Assembly: GCA_963836915.1 (NCBI GenBank)
Contig: CAWILH010000002.1
Location: forward strand, 62,001 to 126,000
Direction: 5' to 3'
Source: Cryomorpha sp963836915
GTDB taxonomy: Bacteria > Bacteroidota > Bacteroidia > Flavobacteriales_D > Cryomorphaceae
DNA: 64,000 nt
Made by a program: the position numbers and the translations under genes. Under the pieces are notes generated by a model, which was not told where the DNA came from, did no database searches, and saw nothing but the letters and a program-made list of their open reading frames with translations. Position 1 is the first letter of the stretch. Each line of letters begins with the position of its first letter. This document shows, one piece after another, positions 51,892-60,319 of this stretch.

Positions 51892-51985
51892 TAAGCATCT
51901 TATTTCATTCAGAACTGGTTATTCTGATTGGTTAAAATGATTGGTTAAAGCAAAAAACCCGCCTAACGTGGCGGGTTTTTTGTGT
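51892..51985 (+). repeat. Duplicated terminator-bearing element, copy 2
   Basis: Same order as copy 1: hairpin, TGATTGGTTAAA direct repeat, terminator AACCCGCC-TAACGT-GGCGGGTT with T6 (51954-51981). An exact TAAATTTG box at 51821-51828 could start a transcript of about 150 nt ending here. The terminator also faces the end of the leftward lipoprotein gene. The 285 bp between the copies hold no protein gene. Confidence 0.7.
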
Positions 51986-52000
51986 TCATTATTTTCTGCT

Positions 52001-52861
52001 TTATTCGGTCACAATTACTAAATATTTGCTTGTAGACCAGAATTCGATAGGCTTCACGATCTTCAAGACTTTGGCTTCTTCTCCCTCCATCGTGTAAGAA
52101 TCTTGAGGATGAGAAGTTATTAATTTAGGATCATCCGAATTGGTAGGGATAGACATCATTTTAGTGATATCAATCTGAGCGAAGAATTCTTTATTGAAAT
52201 CGCTTTTCAATTGCTTCGATCCACCCAGACCAATGAATGAGCCATCTTTTTCCAATACCCCATTTTCTTTGAGATCCTTAAAAGTACCGATAGCGTAATA
52301 GGCGGTACTCAATTGGTTGGATTGAAGCGATATTATCTCATTCTGAATTTCATTCCTGAACTCGGCAGAATCAAGCATTTCATTCAGTATTTCGATCGTG
52401 AAATTGGCCGCGGTTAGATTTTCTTTCAAATAGGTAATCTGCTCTTCTTTACTCTCTATATCCGTGCTAAGCTGGTCTATAAGTTTCTTGAAGCCAGCGG
52501 TTTCTGCACCGCTCTTGTTCATCTGTTTTTTCAGATTATCAATGGTGCTCTTATTTTCCTGAAGCAAATTATTGATGGCCTGAATGTCGCGGGTTATCTC
52601 TTCTCGGCTGTCTTCACCTTGTCTGAGTTCTCCGCTATTGATGGCTATTTGCTTCTCTCGTTCGCTGATAAGCCCCAGATTGCGCTGTATCGTGGTAAAG
52701 CTTTCTTCAAATAGTTTGAGTGTGGAGTCTTTGGTGTTCAGCTCCTTTGTGATAGATTGGTTCTCAGACTTAAGTCTTTGAATTTCCTGCTCTTGTTCTT
52801 CACTTTTGCACGAGAAAAGGAGTGCCGCGGTGAATAGGATTATTAGGATTTGTTTGATCAT
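52001..52861 (-). CDS. Coiled-coil lipoprotein (286 aa)
   Basis: Signal peptide with lipobox LFSC (Cys18). Residues about 25-190 are a long coiled coil (EIQRLKSENQSITKELNTKD, LLQENKSTIDNLKKQMNKSG, EEQITYLKENLTAAN). The last 90 residues form a compact domain ending STSKYLVIVTE with no family name. It should stand on the periplasmic side of a membrane. Such lipoproteins are common in the phylum and their functions are mostly unknown. The 3' end lies next to the second terminator element. Confidence 0.8.
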   Translation of the reverse strand: MIKQILIILFTAALLFSCKSEEQEQEIQRLKSENQSITKELNTKDSTLKLFEESFTTIQRNLGLISEREKQIAINSGELRQGEDSREEITRDIQAINNLLQENKSTIDNLKKQMNKSGAETAGFKKLIDQLSTDIESKEEQITYLKENLTAANFTIEILNEMLDSAEFRNEIQNEIISLQSNQLSTAYYAIGTFKDLKENGVLEKDGSFIGLGGSKQLKSDFNKEFFAQIDITKMMSIPTNSDDPKLITSHPQDSYTMEGEEAKVLKIVKPIEFWSTSKYLVIVTE

Positions 52862-53477
52862 CGATTTGTTTTTTCTTTGGTTTAAGAGTCCAAATATAGA
52901 GAATGATATTTCTCAAAAGCATATGGCAGCAATTTTTCAATAAACCGCAACTGCGTTTCACTTCTTCGGAGCGGCACCCATAAAAGGAAGAAACGGGACT
53001 TATAAACAAGTGTTGATAAACCATGTGAATTGCTGGTTCATAAAAACGAGTTCCAAACCTTGTGTCATTCACGGGTGAAAAATAAATTTATCATCGTTAA
53101 GTAAGAGATAACAGGTTCACCGAAAGCGGTGCCAGCTATTAGAAGGGTTTGTAGCTCAGGGTTTATTCCATACTGCTCATCCTTTTACGCTTGACGCAAG
53201 GCGAAAGAACAAGAATATATTTCTTGTTTGAAATGATTAAGTTCACAAAAACCGGCGGCATGAAGGAGTAAGCCTGTGAAGGATGCTCTGAGTAAAGGTC
53301 TACTTTTTAGGATTTTAAATCGGGCTTCGGCCAAAATTGAAAATTTATGTGTTGGCCATTAATGGTTCGACACCAAAAAGTAGATGGGTTGGTCACTTGA
53401 TTTGTCAGCCTTTTGGAAGACACGGCAATCTGCAAACGGTAGCTTAACTGGAAGTCAAAACCACGGTTTTTACTTTT
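52862..53477. other. Long non-coding interval with several hairpins
   Basis: About 615 bp without a protein gene. Perfect inverted repeats include CACCG-AAAG-CGGTG near 53120 and AACAAGAA-TATAT-TTCTTGTT near 53210. GTAGCTCAGG at 53151 looks like a tRNA D-arm but has no matching acceptor or T-arm. A structured RNA is possible, but no known class was recognised. Confidence 0.4.
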
Positions 53478-53512
53478 AAGGCGGAATAAATCCCAAAGAT
53501 TTTTTCCGCCTT
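53478..53512 (+). terminator. Hairpin AAGGCGGAA / TTCCGCCTT, possible terminator
   Basis: A 9-bp perfect stem with a 17-base loop that ends in a T-run, followed by ACTGTTTTAT. It could end a transcript from the non-coding interval upstream. The large loop and lack of a pure U-tract after the stem make it uncertain. Confidence 0.5.
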
Positions 53513-53624
53513 ACTGTTTTATAGGGGCTTAGAAAGTCCTAACCTTATTTTGTGGATAAGTGCACATCGAAGCCATGGGCATATTGCCAATGCTGCTTTA
53601 ATTTTAGCCCAGATAAAGTTCTTT

Positions 53625-54980
53625 ATGGCACGAAAGGCAAAATTGAAAACGGACAATCCTGAAAAGAAAATCTTCGTTCTTGATACTTCCGTAATTCTCT
53701 ACGACAGTAATGCAATCAAAAATTTTGAAGAGCATGATGTAGCGATACCGATCCAGGTTCTAGAAGAACTGGATGACTTCAAAAAAGGAAATGAAACAGT
53801 GAATTTTGAAGCACGTGAATTCATTCGTTTTATTGATGGCATTTCAAAGCAACAACTCATCAGCGATTGGGTTCCGCTCAACGGCCGAAACACCGGGAAT
53901 TTTAAAGTGGTACTGCACTCACAGAATACGGGCTTAAATTCTGAGCGGGTTTTTGGCGACAGCAAGTACGATAATAAAATACTGAATTGTGCTATCCAGC
54001 TAAAGGAAGATCATAGCGATAAGAAAGTTATTCTCGTCTCTAAAGATATCTGCCTTCGCCTTAAGGCAAAAGCCCTGAACATATATGCAGAAGACTATGA
54101 AACGGGAAAGGTAAAAGATGTAAAAGACCTGTATAAAGGGCAGATGATCGTCTCTGGTACGAACGAGAAACTCATCGATAATCTTTATAGATCTGGTATT
54201 GGTGACCCTTCGATGTTGAAAATGGCGCATATTGAAGCGAATCAATATTTCACACTCAAATTTCGGCGCAAGTCAGTTTTGGCGCGCTATAACAAGGAAG
54301 AAGAAGTACTTGAGCGTATTGAAGATCAAGAAGCCTTTGGTATAAAATCTTTGAATGCCGAGCAAAATTTTGCCCTGCACGCATTGCTCGATCCAAGCAT
54401 TAAGCTAGTGACTATTCAAGGCATGGCCGGCACGGGTAAAACCCTTCTGGCCATAGCGGCAGCCATAGAGCAACGCACCAATTATAGACAAATCTTTGTT
54501 TCACGTCCAGTGGTACCTTTGAGCAATAAAGACTTAGGTTACCTTCCCGGAGATATAAAGTCAAAGCTCGACCCCTATATGCAATCGCTTTGGGATAACC
54601 TGAGTTATATCAAAGGCCAATTTCAAGTAACCGATAAGAATCATAAGCGGATAGAGACCATGGTCGAAAATGAGAAGATAGCCATTTCACCGCTCGCCTA
54701 CATTAGGGGAAGGAGCTTGGTCAAGATTTTCTTCATAATCGATGAAGCTCAAAACCTTACGCCACATGAAGTGAAGACCATCATATCACGTGCTGGTGAC
54801 GATACGAAAATAGTCCTTACCGGAGATATTCAACAGATTGATACACCGTATCTCGATAGCCAGAGCAATGGGCTATCCTACTTGATAGACCGGGTGAAAG
54901 ACCACCCCATAGCCGCACATATAACCCTTGAAAAAGGAGAGCGCTCTGAGCTGGCCAATATTGCCAACGAGTATTTATAA
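53625..54980 (+). CDS. phoH: PhoH2-type protein: PIN nuclease domain fused to PhoH ATPase
   Basis: 451 residues, start at MARKAKLKTDNPEKK; the upstream in-frame start is rejected as it lacks homology. Residues about 15-140 form a PIN (VapC-like) RNase domain with FVLDTSVILYD and EELDDFKKGNE giving the acidic site. The C-terminal PhoH ATPase has Walker A QGMAGTGKTLLAI, and FFIIDEAQNLTPHEVKTI as Walker B. PhoH2 proteins unwind and cut RNA. No VapB-type antitoxin gene is next to it. It is followed 22 bp later by a lipoprotein cyclophilin, probably in the same transcript. Confidence 0.92.
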   Translation: MARKAKLKTDNPEKKIFVLDTSVILYDSNAIKNFEEHDVAIPIQVLEELDDFKKGNETVNFEAREFIRFIDGISKQQLISDWVPLNGRNTGNFKVVLHSQNTGLNSERVFGDSKYDNKILNCAIQLKEDHSDKKVILVSKDICLRLKAKALNIYAEDYETGKVKDVKDLYKGQMIVSGTNEKLIDNLYRSGIGDPSMLKMAHIEANQYFTLKFRRKSVLARYNKEEEVLERIEDQEAFGIKSLNAEQNFALHALLDPSIKLVTIQGMAGTGKTLLAIAAAIEQRTNYRQIFVSRPVVPLSNKDLGYLPGDIKSKLDPYMQSLWDNLSYIKGQFQVTDKNHKRIETMVENEKIAISPLAYIRGRSLVKIFFIIDEAQNLTPHEVKTIISRAGDDTKIVLTGDIQQIDTPYLDSQSNGLSYLIDRVKDHPIAAHITLEKGERSELANIANEYL

Positions 54981-55002
54981 AACCAATAGAAATAGATTTT
55001 TG

Positions 55003-55641
55003 ATGAAAACGCTGACTTTAAATTTTATTTTCGCAATCTTTTTGATCGGCTGTACCGGCCAAAAGCCAGGTCCGGCAGAAGTGCAGGATCAGAACAAGAA
55101 TACCCAAGAAGAAACAACAGAAACGCCAAAAAAGGCAGAAATTAAACCTATGGAAAACATTATAATTAAGACGAATAAGGGCGAGATCGGATTGGAATTG
55201 GATCCAAATAAGGCACCCATTACGGTGGCCAATTTTATAAGCTATGTGGATAAAGGTCATTATTCGGGAACGGTTTTTCACCGGGTGATCTCAAATTTTA
55301 TGATCCAAGGCGGTGGATTTGAGCCAAACGGAAAGCAAAAATCTGTGAATGATCCGATCGTACTTGAGAGCCAAAATGGAATGAAGAATGATATCGGCAC
55401 CATCGCTATGGCACGGACGAATGCCCCAAACAGTGCCACAGCGCAATTTTTTATTAATGTGACGCAGAATGACTTTTTGAATTATGCCCCCGGAAATCCG
55501 GGCTATGCAGTATTTGGTAAAGTAACCAGCGGTATGGAAGTGGTAAATGCCATAAAGCAGGAAGCTACAGGGGTTAAAAACGGCATGCAGGACTGGCCTA
55601 ATGAAGATGTGATAATCGAAGAGATAAGGCGTGTGGAATAG
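55003..55641 (+). CDS. Cyclophilin-type peptidyl-prolyl isomerase lipoprotein
   Basis: 212 residues, start at MKTLTLNFIFAIFLIGC with lipobox LIGC (Cys17). A Gln/Glu/Thr-rich linker (residues 20-45) leads to a cyclophilin domain: FHRVISNFMIQGG with the catalytic Arg, SATAQFFINV and GYAVFGKVTSGMEVV. It should be anchored in the envelope and help fold exported proteins. The start was placed after the phoH stop, because an earlier frame overlaps phoH. The next gene overlaps it by 11 bp. Confidence 0.9.
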   Translation: MKTLTLNFIFAIFLIGCTGQKPGPAEVQDQNKNTQEETTETPKKAEIKPMENIIIKTNKGEIGLELDPNKAPITVANFISYVDKGHYSGTVFHRVISNFMIQGGGFEPNGKQKSVNDPIVLESQNGMKNDIGTIAMARTNAPNSATAQFFINVTQNDFLNYAPGNPGYAVFGKVTSGMEVVNAIKQEATGVKNGMQDWPNEDVIIEEIRRVE

Positions 55642-56200
55642 AGCTCTTTTAAAGTCAGCTTACCGCATACTTATCCTTCCTTCACTGCTCAGCGCGCTGG
55701 CTTTCAGCACATCGGATGCTATCGCTCGGGTTGGGAATGATTTCCCTTCGATTGAAGCGGAGCAGGTCTCCGGCACTGTCGTGCATATTCCTGTCGATTA
55801 TGCCGGTAAGTACACCTTGATAGGGTTGGGCACCAGCAATAGGAGTGAAGAAGAATTGAGAACTTGGCAAGTTCCGGTCTACAATAAATTCGTGGCCAAG
55901 ACCGGCTTGATGGATGGAATGTACGATGTAAATATTTGCTTCATTCCACTATTCACAGGAGCTGCCAAAATGGCCAAGAATAAAGTGGTGAAAAAGCTCG
56001 AAGAGAATAACGAATCTCTGGTAATGGAGCATGTCTATATCTATTCAGGCAGTCGAGATCCCTTTCGGGAAGTAGGTCTGGGCGATAAGTCGGAACCTGA
56101 GATCGTTTTGATCAATCCTTCGGGAAAGATCGTATGGATCACCACAGGAAAATTTGAGCGGGATAAGCTCGATGAAGTTGAATCAATATTATCTGAATAA
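55631..56200 (+). CDS. Secreted thioredoxin-like-fold protein without CxxC
   Basis: 189 residues from a GTG start, with a signal peptide (ILPSLLSALAFSTSDAIA). The mature part reads as a redoxin-like fold: YAGKYTLIGLGTSNRSEEEL in the position of the active-site loop, with Ser in place of the Cys pair, then VYNKFVAKTGLMDGMYDV and EIVLINPSGKIVWITTG near the end. The arrangement resembles thioredoxin-like proteins related to ATP10, but this is uncertain. No catalytic Cys pair means oxidoreductase activity is unlikely. It overlaps the cyclophilin gene and ends at a strong terminator. Confidence 0.65.
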   Translation: MWNRALLKSAYRILILPSLLSALAFSTSDAIARVGNDFPSIEAEQVSGTVVHIPVDYAGKYTLIGLGTSNRSEEELRTWQVPVYNKFVAKTGLMDGMYDVNICFIPLFTGAAKMAKNKVVKKLEENNESLVMEHVYIYSGSRDPFREVGLGDKSEPEIVLINPSGKIVWITTGKFERDKLDEVESILSE

Positions 56201-56202
56201 AA

Positions 56203-56226
56203 AAACCCGGCTCAAGCCGGGTTTTA
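56203..56226. terminator. Bidirectional intrinsic terminator
   Basis: Stem AAACCCGGCT / AGCCGGGTTT of 10 bp with loop CA, flanked by a run of A on the left and TTTT on the right. It serves both the cyclophilin operon and the small leftward gene. Confidence 0.88.
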
Positions 56227-56231
56227 AATTT

Positions 56232-56387
56232 TTATTGCACCACTGCTGCATCTGGATATTTTTCTTTCCAGAAATCCAGTTTCGTCATATCGCGAATTGT
56301 GATTATCGTTTTACTATCAAGCCTAACCTTTATTTTAGGCTTCAATTCCTTTACTTTTGTATTTTTCTTTTTTCTAGGACGCGCCAT
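56232..56387 (-). CDS. Small conserved basic protein (51 aa)
   Basis: Reads MARPRKKKNTKVKELKPKIK, then VRLDSKTIITIRDMTKLDFW, then KEKYPDAAVVQ. The N-terminus is strongly basic and the rest has a strand-helix pattern. I recall similar proteins of 45-55 residues in many Bacteroidota, with the same Lys-rich start and the ending W..(K/R)YP.A.VV, so it is probably real. Function unknown; nucleic-acid or ribosome binding is a guess from charge. The convergent hairpin terminator begins just beyond its stop. Confidence 0.65.
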   Translation of the reverse strand: MARPRKKKNTKVKELKPKIKVRLDSKTIITIRDMTKLDFWKEKYPDAAVVQ

Positions 56388-56472
56388 TTTCTACTATTTA
56401 ATGTAAATAACGTAAATTTACCTTTGTTGTTCTAAGATCGGTTGTTAATATACGTCAATTTACTGGTTTATG

Positions 56473-57090
56473 TTACTTTCTCTTAAATTGGTAAGCTCCT
56501 TTCTCGGCTCCCCATACTTGCTTTCCGCTGGCGTCAAATCCCCGATCCCAGCTATTCAGCTGCTCTGGCAATAGGGTGACTTCAGAAGTTGCATAGCTCG
56601 CTCCACGCATTTCACTTTTGCAGCTTTCGTCATTCGTTTTGCCGGTATATTGAAAGCCATCGTAATTTAGATAAACCGTGCAACCTTCTTTATACTTCAG
56701 GTCGAAAGGCTTCAGCCCTGAAAATTTAGATGGGTCTTTCCATGCACCCACATACTCTTCTTCATTTGGCAAAGTGTAGATGTCGCTGCTGAAGGTGTCA
56801 TCATTTATCGCGGAGACAAAATAAACGCGTTGCCTATAGGGTTCGTCGGGACTATCGGCCACCGCCTGCTCCACGTAGAGCCAGCCACCATTGGGCGAAT
56901 CAGGCCAAATGCGCACGGTCTTAAGGGTAATATTATAATACGAGCTGTCCGACGCTTCTTGTGCCGAAGAGTCAAACTCACCGGTCATCCATTCAAGCAG
57001 TTGATCGAGGTCTTGGGAGTCTTGGGCCAAGCCGTAAAAGGTGAAGCCAAGAAAAACAGAAGTGATTAAAAGCAAGCTTTTCATTCTCAT
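56473..57090 (-). CDS. CpcT/CpeT-family protein, secreted
   Basis: 205 residues with a signal peptide (LLLITSVFLGFTFYGLAQ). The mature protein matches the CpcT/CpeT fold: DLDQLLEWMTGEFDSSAQ, TVRIWPDSPNGGWLYVEQA, PYRQRVYFVS, and a Cys pair in GCTVYLNYDG and ESCKSEM. CpcT/CpeT proteins are bilin lyases in cyanobacteria. This organism shows no phycobiliprotein genes here, and in Bacteroidota the family is exported, so it probably binds another hydrophobic ligand. That is inference. Divergent from the ICMT-like gene. Confidence 0.8.
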   Translation of the reverse strand: MRMKSLLLITSVFLGFTFYGLAQDSQDLDQLLEWMTGEFDSSAQEASDSSYYNITLKTVRIWPDSPNGGWLYVEQAVADSPDEPYRQRVYFVSAINDDTFSSDIYTLPNEEEYVGAWKDPSKFSGLKPFDLKYKEGCTVYLNYDGFQYTGKTNDESCKSEMRGASYATSEVTLLPEQLNSWDRGFDASGKQVWGAEKGAYQFKRK

Positions 57091-57105
57091 TTCGCTAATT
57101 TAGGG

Positions 57106-57113
57106 CGAAAGTA
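57106..57113 (-). promoter_or_regulatory. Promoter -7-like box TACTTTCG
   Basis: Same variant as at 9670, seven of eight consensus positions, 15 bp before the CpeT-like start on the minus strand. Confidence 0.4.
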
Positions 57114-57152
57114 CGATTTGAATCGAGTTTTGAAAGCTTTAACTTCTTTTTA

Positions 57153-57728
57153 ATGAACGCCTTGTATATCGGGATTTTATGGATGGTCTATTACGCCTTG
57201 CACTCTGCCTTGGCCACAGATGGCATTAAGGCGTATTTCCGAAACAATCTGCCCGCAGTTTATGGCCAGTACCGGCTGCTCTATTCATTTTTTGCCCTGG
57301 TGAACTTTCTGCTCCTTTTTTGGTTTCACCTACTGTTAAATTCTGAGTTAATCTTCCAGAAAAATCTACTGTCAGATGGGATAGGAATTGTTTTCGGCCT
57401 GCTGGGATTTCTGATATTTATTTTGGCCATAAGGCAATACCCCATTTATTATTGGCTCGGTACCAATGGCCCGTCGAATGGTGAAACCTTAGTGATCTCT
57501 GGGATCAACAGATGGGTAAGGCATCCACTTTATCTTGCAGTGCTCACCTTGATGATCGCGTACTTCCTTCTTTTTCCATCTTGGAAAAATTTGGTGTTTG
57601 CCACCGTGACCTTCCTGTACATCATTATTGGAGCCTTGCTGGAAGAGCGAAAACTCATTCAAAAATATGGCGATGAATATGTGGCATATAAGCATAAGGT
57701 AAAAATGCTTGTACCTTACCTGTTTTAG
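57153..57728 (+). CDS. ICMT/PEMT-like membrane methyltransferase family protein
   Basis: 191 residues with about five membrane helices. The C-terminal SAM and lipid site of the isoprenylcysteine carboxyl methyltransferase family is visible: SGINRWVRHPLYLAVLTLM, then LLEERKLIQKYGDEYVAYK, then KVKMLVPYL. Bacterial members are also related to NnrU; substrates are mostly unknown. Its stop codon overlaps that of the convergent msrB gene by 3 bp, so there is no room for a terminator between them. Confidence 0.85.
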   Translation: MNALYIGILWMVYYALHSALATDGIKAYFRNNLPAVYGQYRLLYSFFALVNFLLLFWFHLLLNSELIFQKNLLSDGIGIVFGLLGFLIFILAIRQYPIYYWLGTNGPSNGETLVISGINRWVRHPLYLAVLTLMIAYFLLFPSWKNLVFATVTFLYIIIGALLEERKLIQKYGDEYVAYKHKVKMLVPYLF

Positions 57729-58120
57729 CTTTCCGCAAAATCTATTGAAGCGCTATTTACGCAGTAGCGCAAGCCTGACTCGGTAGGGCCATCATTGAAG
57801 ACATGGCCTAAATGGCTGCCGCAATTACCGCATACGATCTCCGTACGTATCATGCCGTGACTGGTATCGCGATGCGTCACGACGGCTTCTTTGCTCACTT
57901 GATTATCAAAGCTCGGCCACCCGCAGCCCGATTCAAATTTTTGGTCTGAGGTAAAAAGCTTGTTTCCACAGGCGCGGCATTTATACAGCCCATCTTCAAA
58001 GTGGAGATTATACTTTCCTGTTCCCGCGCGCTCGGTCCCTTTCTCTCGCAGTATTCTAAACTCTTCGTCGTTAAGCTCTTTGCGCCACTCGTCTTCATTC
58101 TTGTTCACCTTAAATTCCAT
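57725..58120 (-). CDS. msrB: Peptide-methionine (R)-S-oxide reductase
   Basis: 131 residues, start at MEFKVNKNEDEWRKEL; a much longer in-frame extension overlaps the helicase and lacks homology. Zinc ligands are C48, C51, C97 and C100 (CRAC and CGNC). The catalytic Cys is C120 in GLRYCVNSASIDF, and C66 in ESGCGWPSF may resolve. It repairs methionine-R-sulfoxide with thioredoxin. It lies 49 bp downstream of the DEAD-box helicase gene on the same strand, and its last bases overlap the convergent ICMT-like gene. Confidence 0.95.
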   Translation of the reverse strand: MEFKVNKNEDEWRKELNDEEFRILREKGTERAGTGKYNLHFEDGLYKCRACGNKLFTSDQKFESGCGWPSFDNQVSKEAVVTHRDTSHGMIRTEIVCGNCGSHLGHVFNDGPTESGLRYCVNSASIDFAES

Positions 58121-58169
58121 TTTCAATCTCTTTTTATCAAGACTATAAACAGGGCATCGCTTAAAGGGT

Positions 58170-59411
58170 TTAGTTGCGCTTTGGCCCTTTTCGTTTATTG
58201 AATCCACCTTTTCGTTTTCCACCACCCGGGCGGCGCCCAGAATTGCTTGAAGCTGCCTTTGGGTTGTAGGTAAAAGATTCGCCGACTTCGGGCGGTGGGG
58301 CGAGCTTTCGGATATCAGAATCGATAAGTTCTTCGATCCGAGCCCACTTGCGCTGCTCATCGGGGGTGATGAAGGTGATGGCCATACCACTTTTATCGGC
58401 ACGTGCTGTGCGGCCTACGCGGTGCACATAATCTTCGGCTTCGTCGGGCACGTCAAAATTGATTACGAGCTGCAGCTCTTTGATGTCTATGCCGCGGGCT
58501 AATATGTCCGTGGCTACCAGTATATTGATTCGCTTATTGCGAAACTGGCGCATCACTTCTTCCCGATCATCCTGTGTGAGGTCAGAATGCATCTCTTCGA
58601 TCTTCAGGCTGCTTCTTTTGAGCTTTCTTGCAATGTCTTTTACATTGCGCTTGGTCCTAGAGAATACGATGGCACCATTCAAATCGTCCTTGTCCAAGAG
58701 TTTTAAGATCAAGGCCGCCTTGTCCTTCTCTTTCACCAGATAGGCCACTTGCATCACGCCGGCAGCTGGTTTGGACATGCTGATATTGATCTCTTCAGGG
58801 TTGGTAAGTATCGTTTGCGCAAGCTGGCGGATCTTTTTGGGCATAGTGGCCGAAAACATAAGGTTCTGCCTTTTTTCCGGAAGGAAGGATACGATGCGCA
58901 TCAAGTCTTCGTAAAAGCCCATATCGAGCATTCTATCTGCTTCATCAAGTATGAGATGTGTAAGGCCTTCAGTTTTTACATATCCCATATTGAGATGGGA
59001 AATCAGCTTTCCCGGGGTAGCTATCACAAAGTCGGTGCCTGTAGAGAGTGCTGTCTTTTGCTGTCCAAACTCCGACCCATCGCCACCGCCGTATAAGGCG
59101 CAAGAGCTAATATCGGTAAAGTACGAGAGCCCTTCGAGAGATTGATCTATTTGCAAAGCCAGCTCTCTAGTAGGTACTATGATGAGCGCTTTTATAGATC
59201 CATTTCCAGCATTATTGGCCATAACCTGATGAATAACAGGCAATAAGAATGCAGCGGTCTTACCGGTTCCGGTCTGTGCACAGCCTATTAAATCTTTTTT
59301 GTCGAGAATGATTGGCAAGGCTTGCTCCTGGATTGGGGTAGCTTCCTTAAAGCCCATGGCGTCGAGCCCTTCTATCAATTTTTCGTTTAATCCAAATGAT
59401 TCAAACTTCAC
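58170..59411 (-). CDS. DEAD-box RNA helicase (RhlE-like)
   Basis: 413 residues from a GTG start giving MKFESFGLNEKLIEG, the usual N-terminus of the group; a TTG 27 bp earlier is possible. Motifs in order: Q motif TPIQEQ, I AQTGTGKT, Ia PTRELALQ, II LDEADRMLDMGF, III SATMP, V ATDILARGIDI, VI HRVGRTARA. A Gly/Lys/Arg-rich C-terminal tail (RRPGGGKRKGGFNKRKG) should add RNA binding. It probably remodels RNA in ribosome assembly or decay, often more at low temperature. No exact TAnnTTTG box; TACCTTGC lies 30 bp upstream. Confidence 0.94.
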   Translation of the reverse strand: MKFESFGLNEKLIEGLDAMGFKEATPIQEQALPIILDKKDLIGCAQTGTGKTAAFLLPVIHQVMANNAGNGSIKALIIVPTRELALQIDQSLEGLSYFTDISSCALYGGGDGSEFGQQKTALSTGTDFVIATPGKLISHLNMGYVKTEGLTHLILDEADRMLDMGFYEDLMRIVSFLPEKRQNLMFSATMPKKIRQLAQTILTNPEEINISMSKPAAGVMQVAYLVKEKDKAALILKLLDKDDLNGAIVFSRTKRNVKDIARKLKRSSLKIEEMHSDLTQDDREEVMRQFRNKRINILVATDILARGIDIKELQLVINFDVPDEAEDYVHRVGRTARADKSGMAITFITPDEQRKWARIEELIDSDIRKLAPPPEVGESFTYNPKAASSNSGRRPGGGKRKGGFNKRKGPKRN

Positions 59412-59460
59412 GTAATCGTTTTTTTTACTTTGCCGCAAGGTAGAATAAATCGGGTTTAAA

Positions 59461-59491
59461 TTGGTATGACTTCTAAAGGATATTAACTTTG
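59461..59491 (+). promoter_or_regulatory. Bacteroidota promoter TTG-N20-TAACTTTG for yaaA
   Basis: TTG at 59461 and exact -7 box TAACTTTG at 59484-59491 with 20 bp between; the ATG is 39 bp downstream. Confidence 0.72.
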
Positions 59492-59530
59492 CGGCTTCGG
59501 AATCTGAAAAAATAGCGCAATAGCCTGAAT

Positions 59531-60319
59531 ATGATTGTCATCCTGTCGCCAGCAAAATCGCTCGACTACGAATCAAAGCTTCCTTTTGAGGAGTCTTCTG
59601 AACTGCTGCTGGGAGAAAATGCCGCGTATTTGGCTGGTAAGCTCAAGAAGTTTTCGTCGCGAAAGCTATCTCAGATGATGGACATAAGCAGTGACCTCGC
59701 CGAACTGAATGCACGGCGCTTTCAAGAATTTGATCCCAGTTTTTCCACCAGTGTATCCCGACAGGCGATTTATGCATTCAATGGCGATGTGTATCAAGGG
59801 CTTGACGCATATACGCTCAGCAAAATTCAGATTGATTATGCCCAGCGCCATCTCCGGATTCTATCCGGTCTATACGGCTGGTTGCGCCCGCTTGATCTGA
59901 TGCAGCCTTACCGACTTGAGATGGGCACATCATGGTCGGTGACCCCAAAGAAAACCAGTCTTTATAAGTATTGGGACCAAGAGCTTACCGGGCTTTTGCA
60001 GGAAGATATGGAAGCTACTGATTCGGAGTATGTGTTGAATCTGGCATCTCAGGAATATTCCAAGGCATTAAAATTTAATATATTAGAGTGCACCGTCATT
60101 GCACCAGAGTTTTTGGAAGAGCGCGGGGGCGACTATAAAATGATAAGCTTTTTTGCCAAAAAGGCACGCGGACTCATGGCACGCTTTGTAATTCAGAATA
60201 AAATCACAGATCATACAGCACTTAAAAACTTCGATTCAGAGGGCTATGTATTTAGCGAACGCCTTTCTGATATCGGAACTAACAAATGGGTATATACCCG
60301 TAAATCTAAAAATCAATGA
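59531..60319 (+). CDS. yaaA: Peroxide stress protein YaaA (DUF328)
   Basis: 262 residues. The family signature ILSPAKSLDYESKLP is at the N-terminus, followed by FNGDVYQGLDAYTLS, RILSGLYGWLRPLDLMQPYRLEMG and the C-terminal IISFFAKKARG-like stretch (MISFFAKKARGLMARF). E. coli YaaA limits free iron and DNA damage during peroxide stress and binds DNA. The yaaA stop overlaps the ATG of the FKBP gene by 4 bp, so they are coupled. Confidence 0.93.
   Translation: MIVILSPAKSLDYESKLPFEESSELLLGENAAYLAGKLKKFSSRKLSQMMDISSDLAELNARRFQEFDPSFSTSVSRQAIYAFNGDVYQGLDAYTLSKIQIDYAQRHLRILSGLYGWLRPLDLMQPYRLEMGTSWSVTPKKTSLYKYWDQELTGLLQEDMEATDSEYVLNLASQEYSKALKFNILECTVIAPEFLEERGGDYKMISFFAKKARGLMARFVIQNKITDHTALKNFDSEGYVFSERLSDIGTNKWVYTRKSKNQ

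Noticed and set aside
53145..53220. tRNA-like GTAGCTCAGG segment
   Set aside because: No complementary acceptor stem, anticodon arm or GGTTCGAATCC-type T-arm at the right distance. The GGTTCGA about 200 bp downstream is too far away to be its T-arm.
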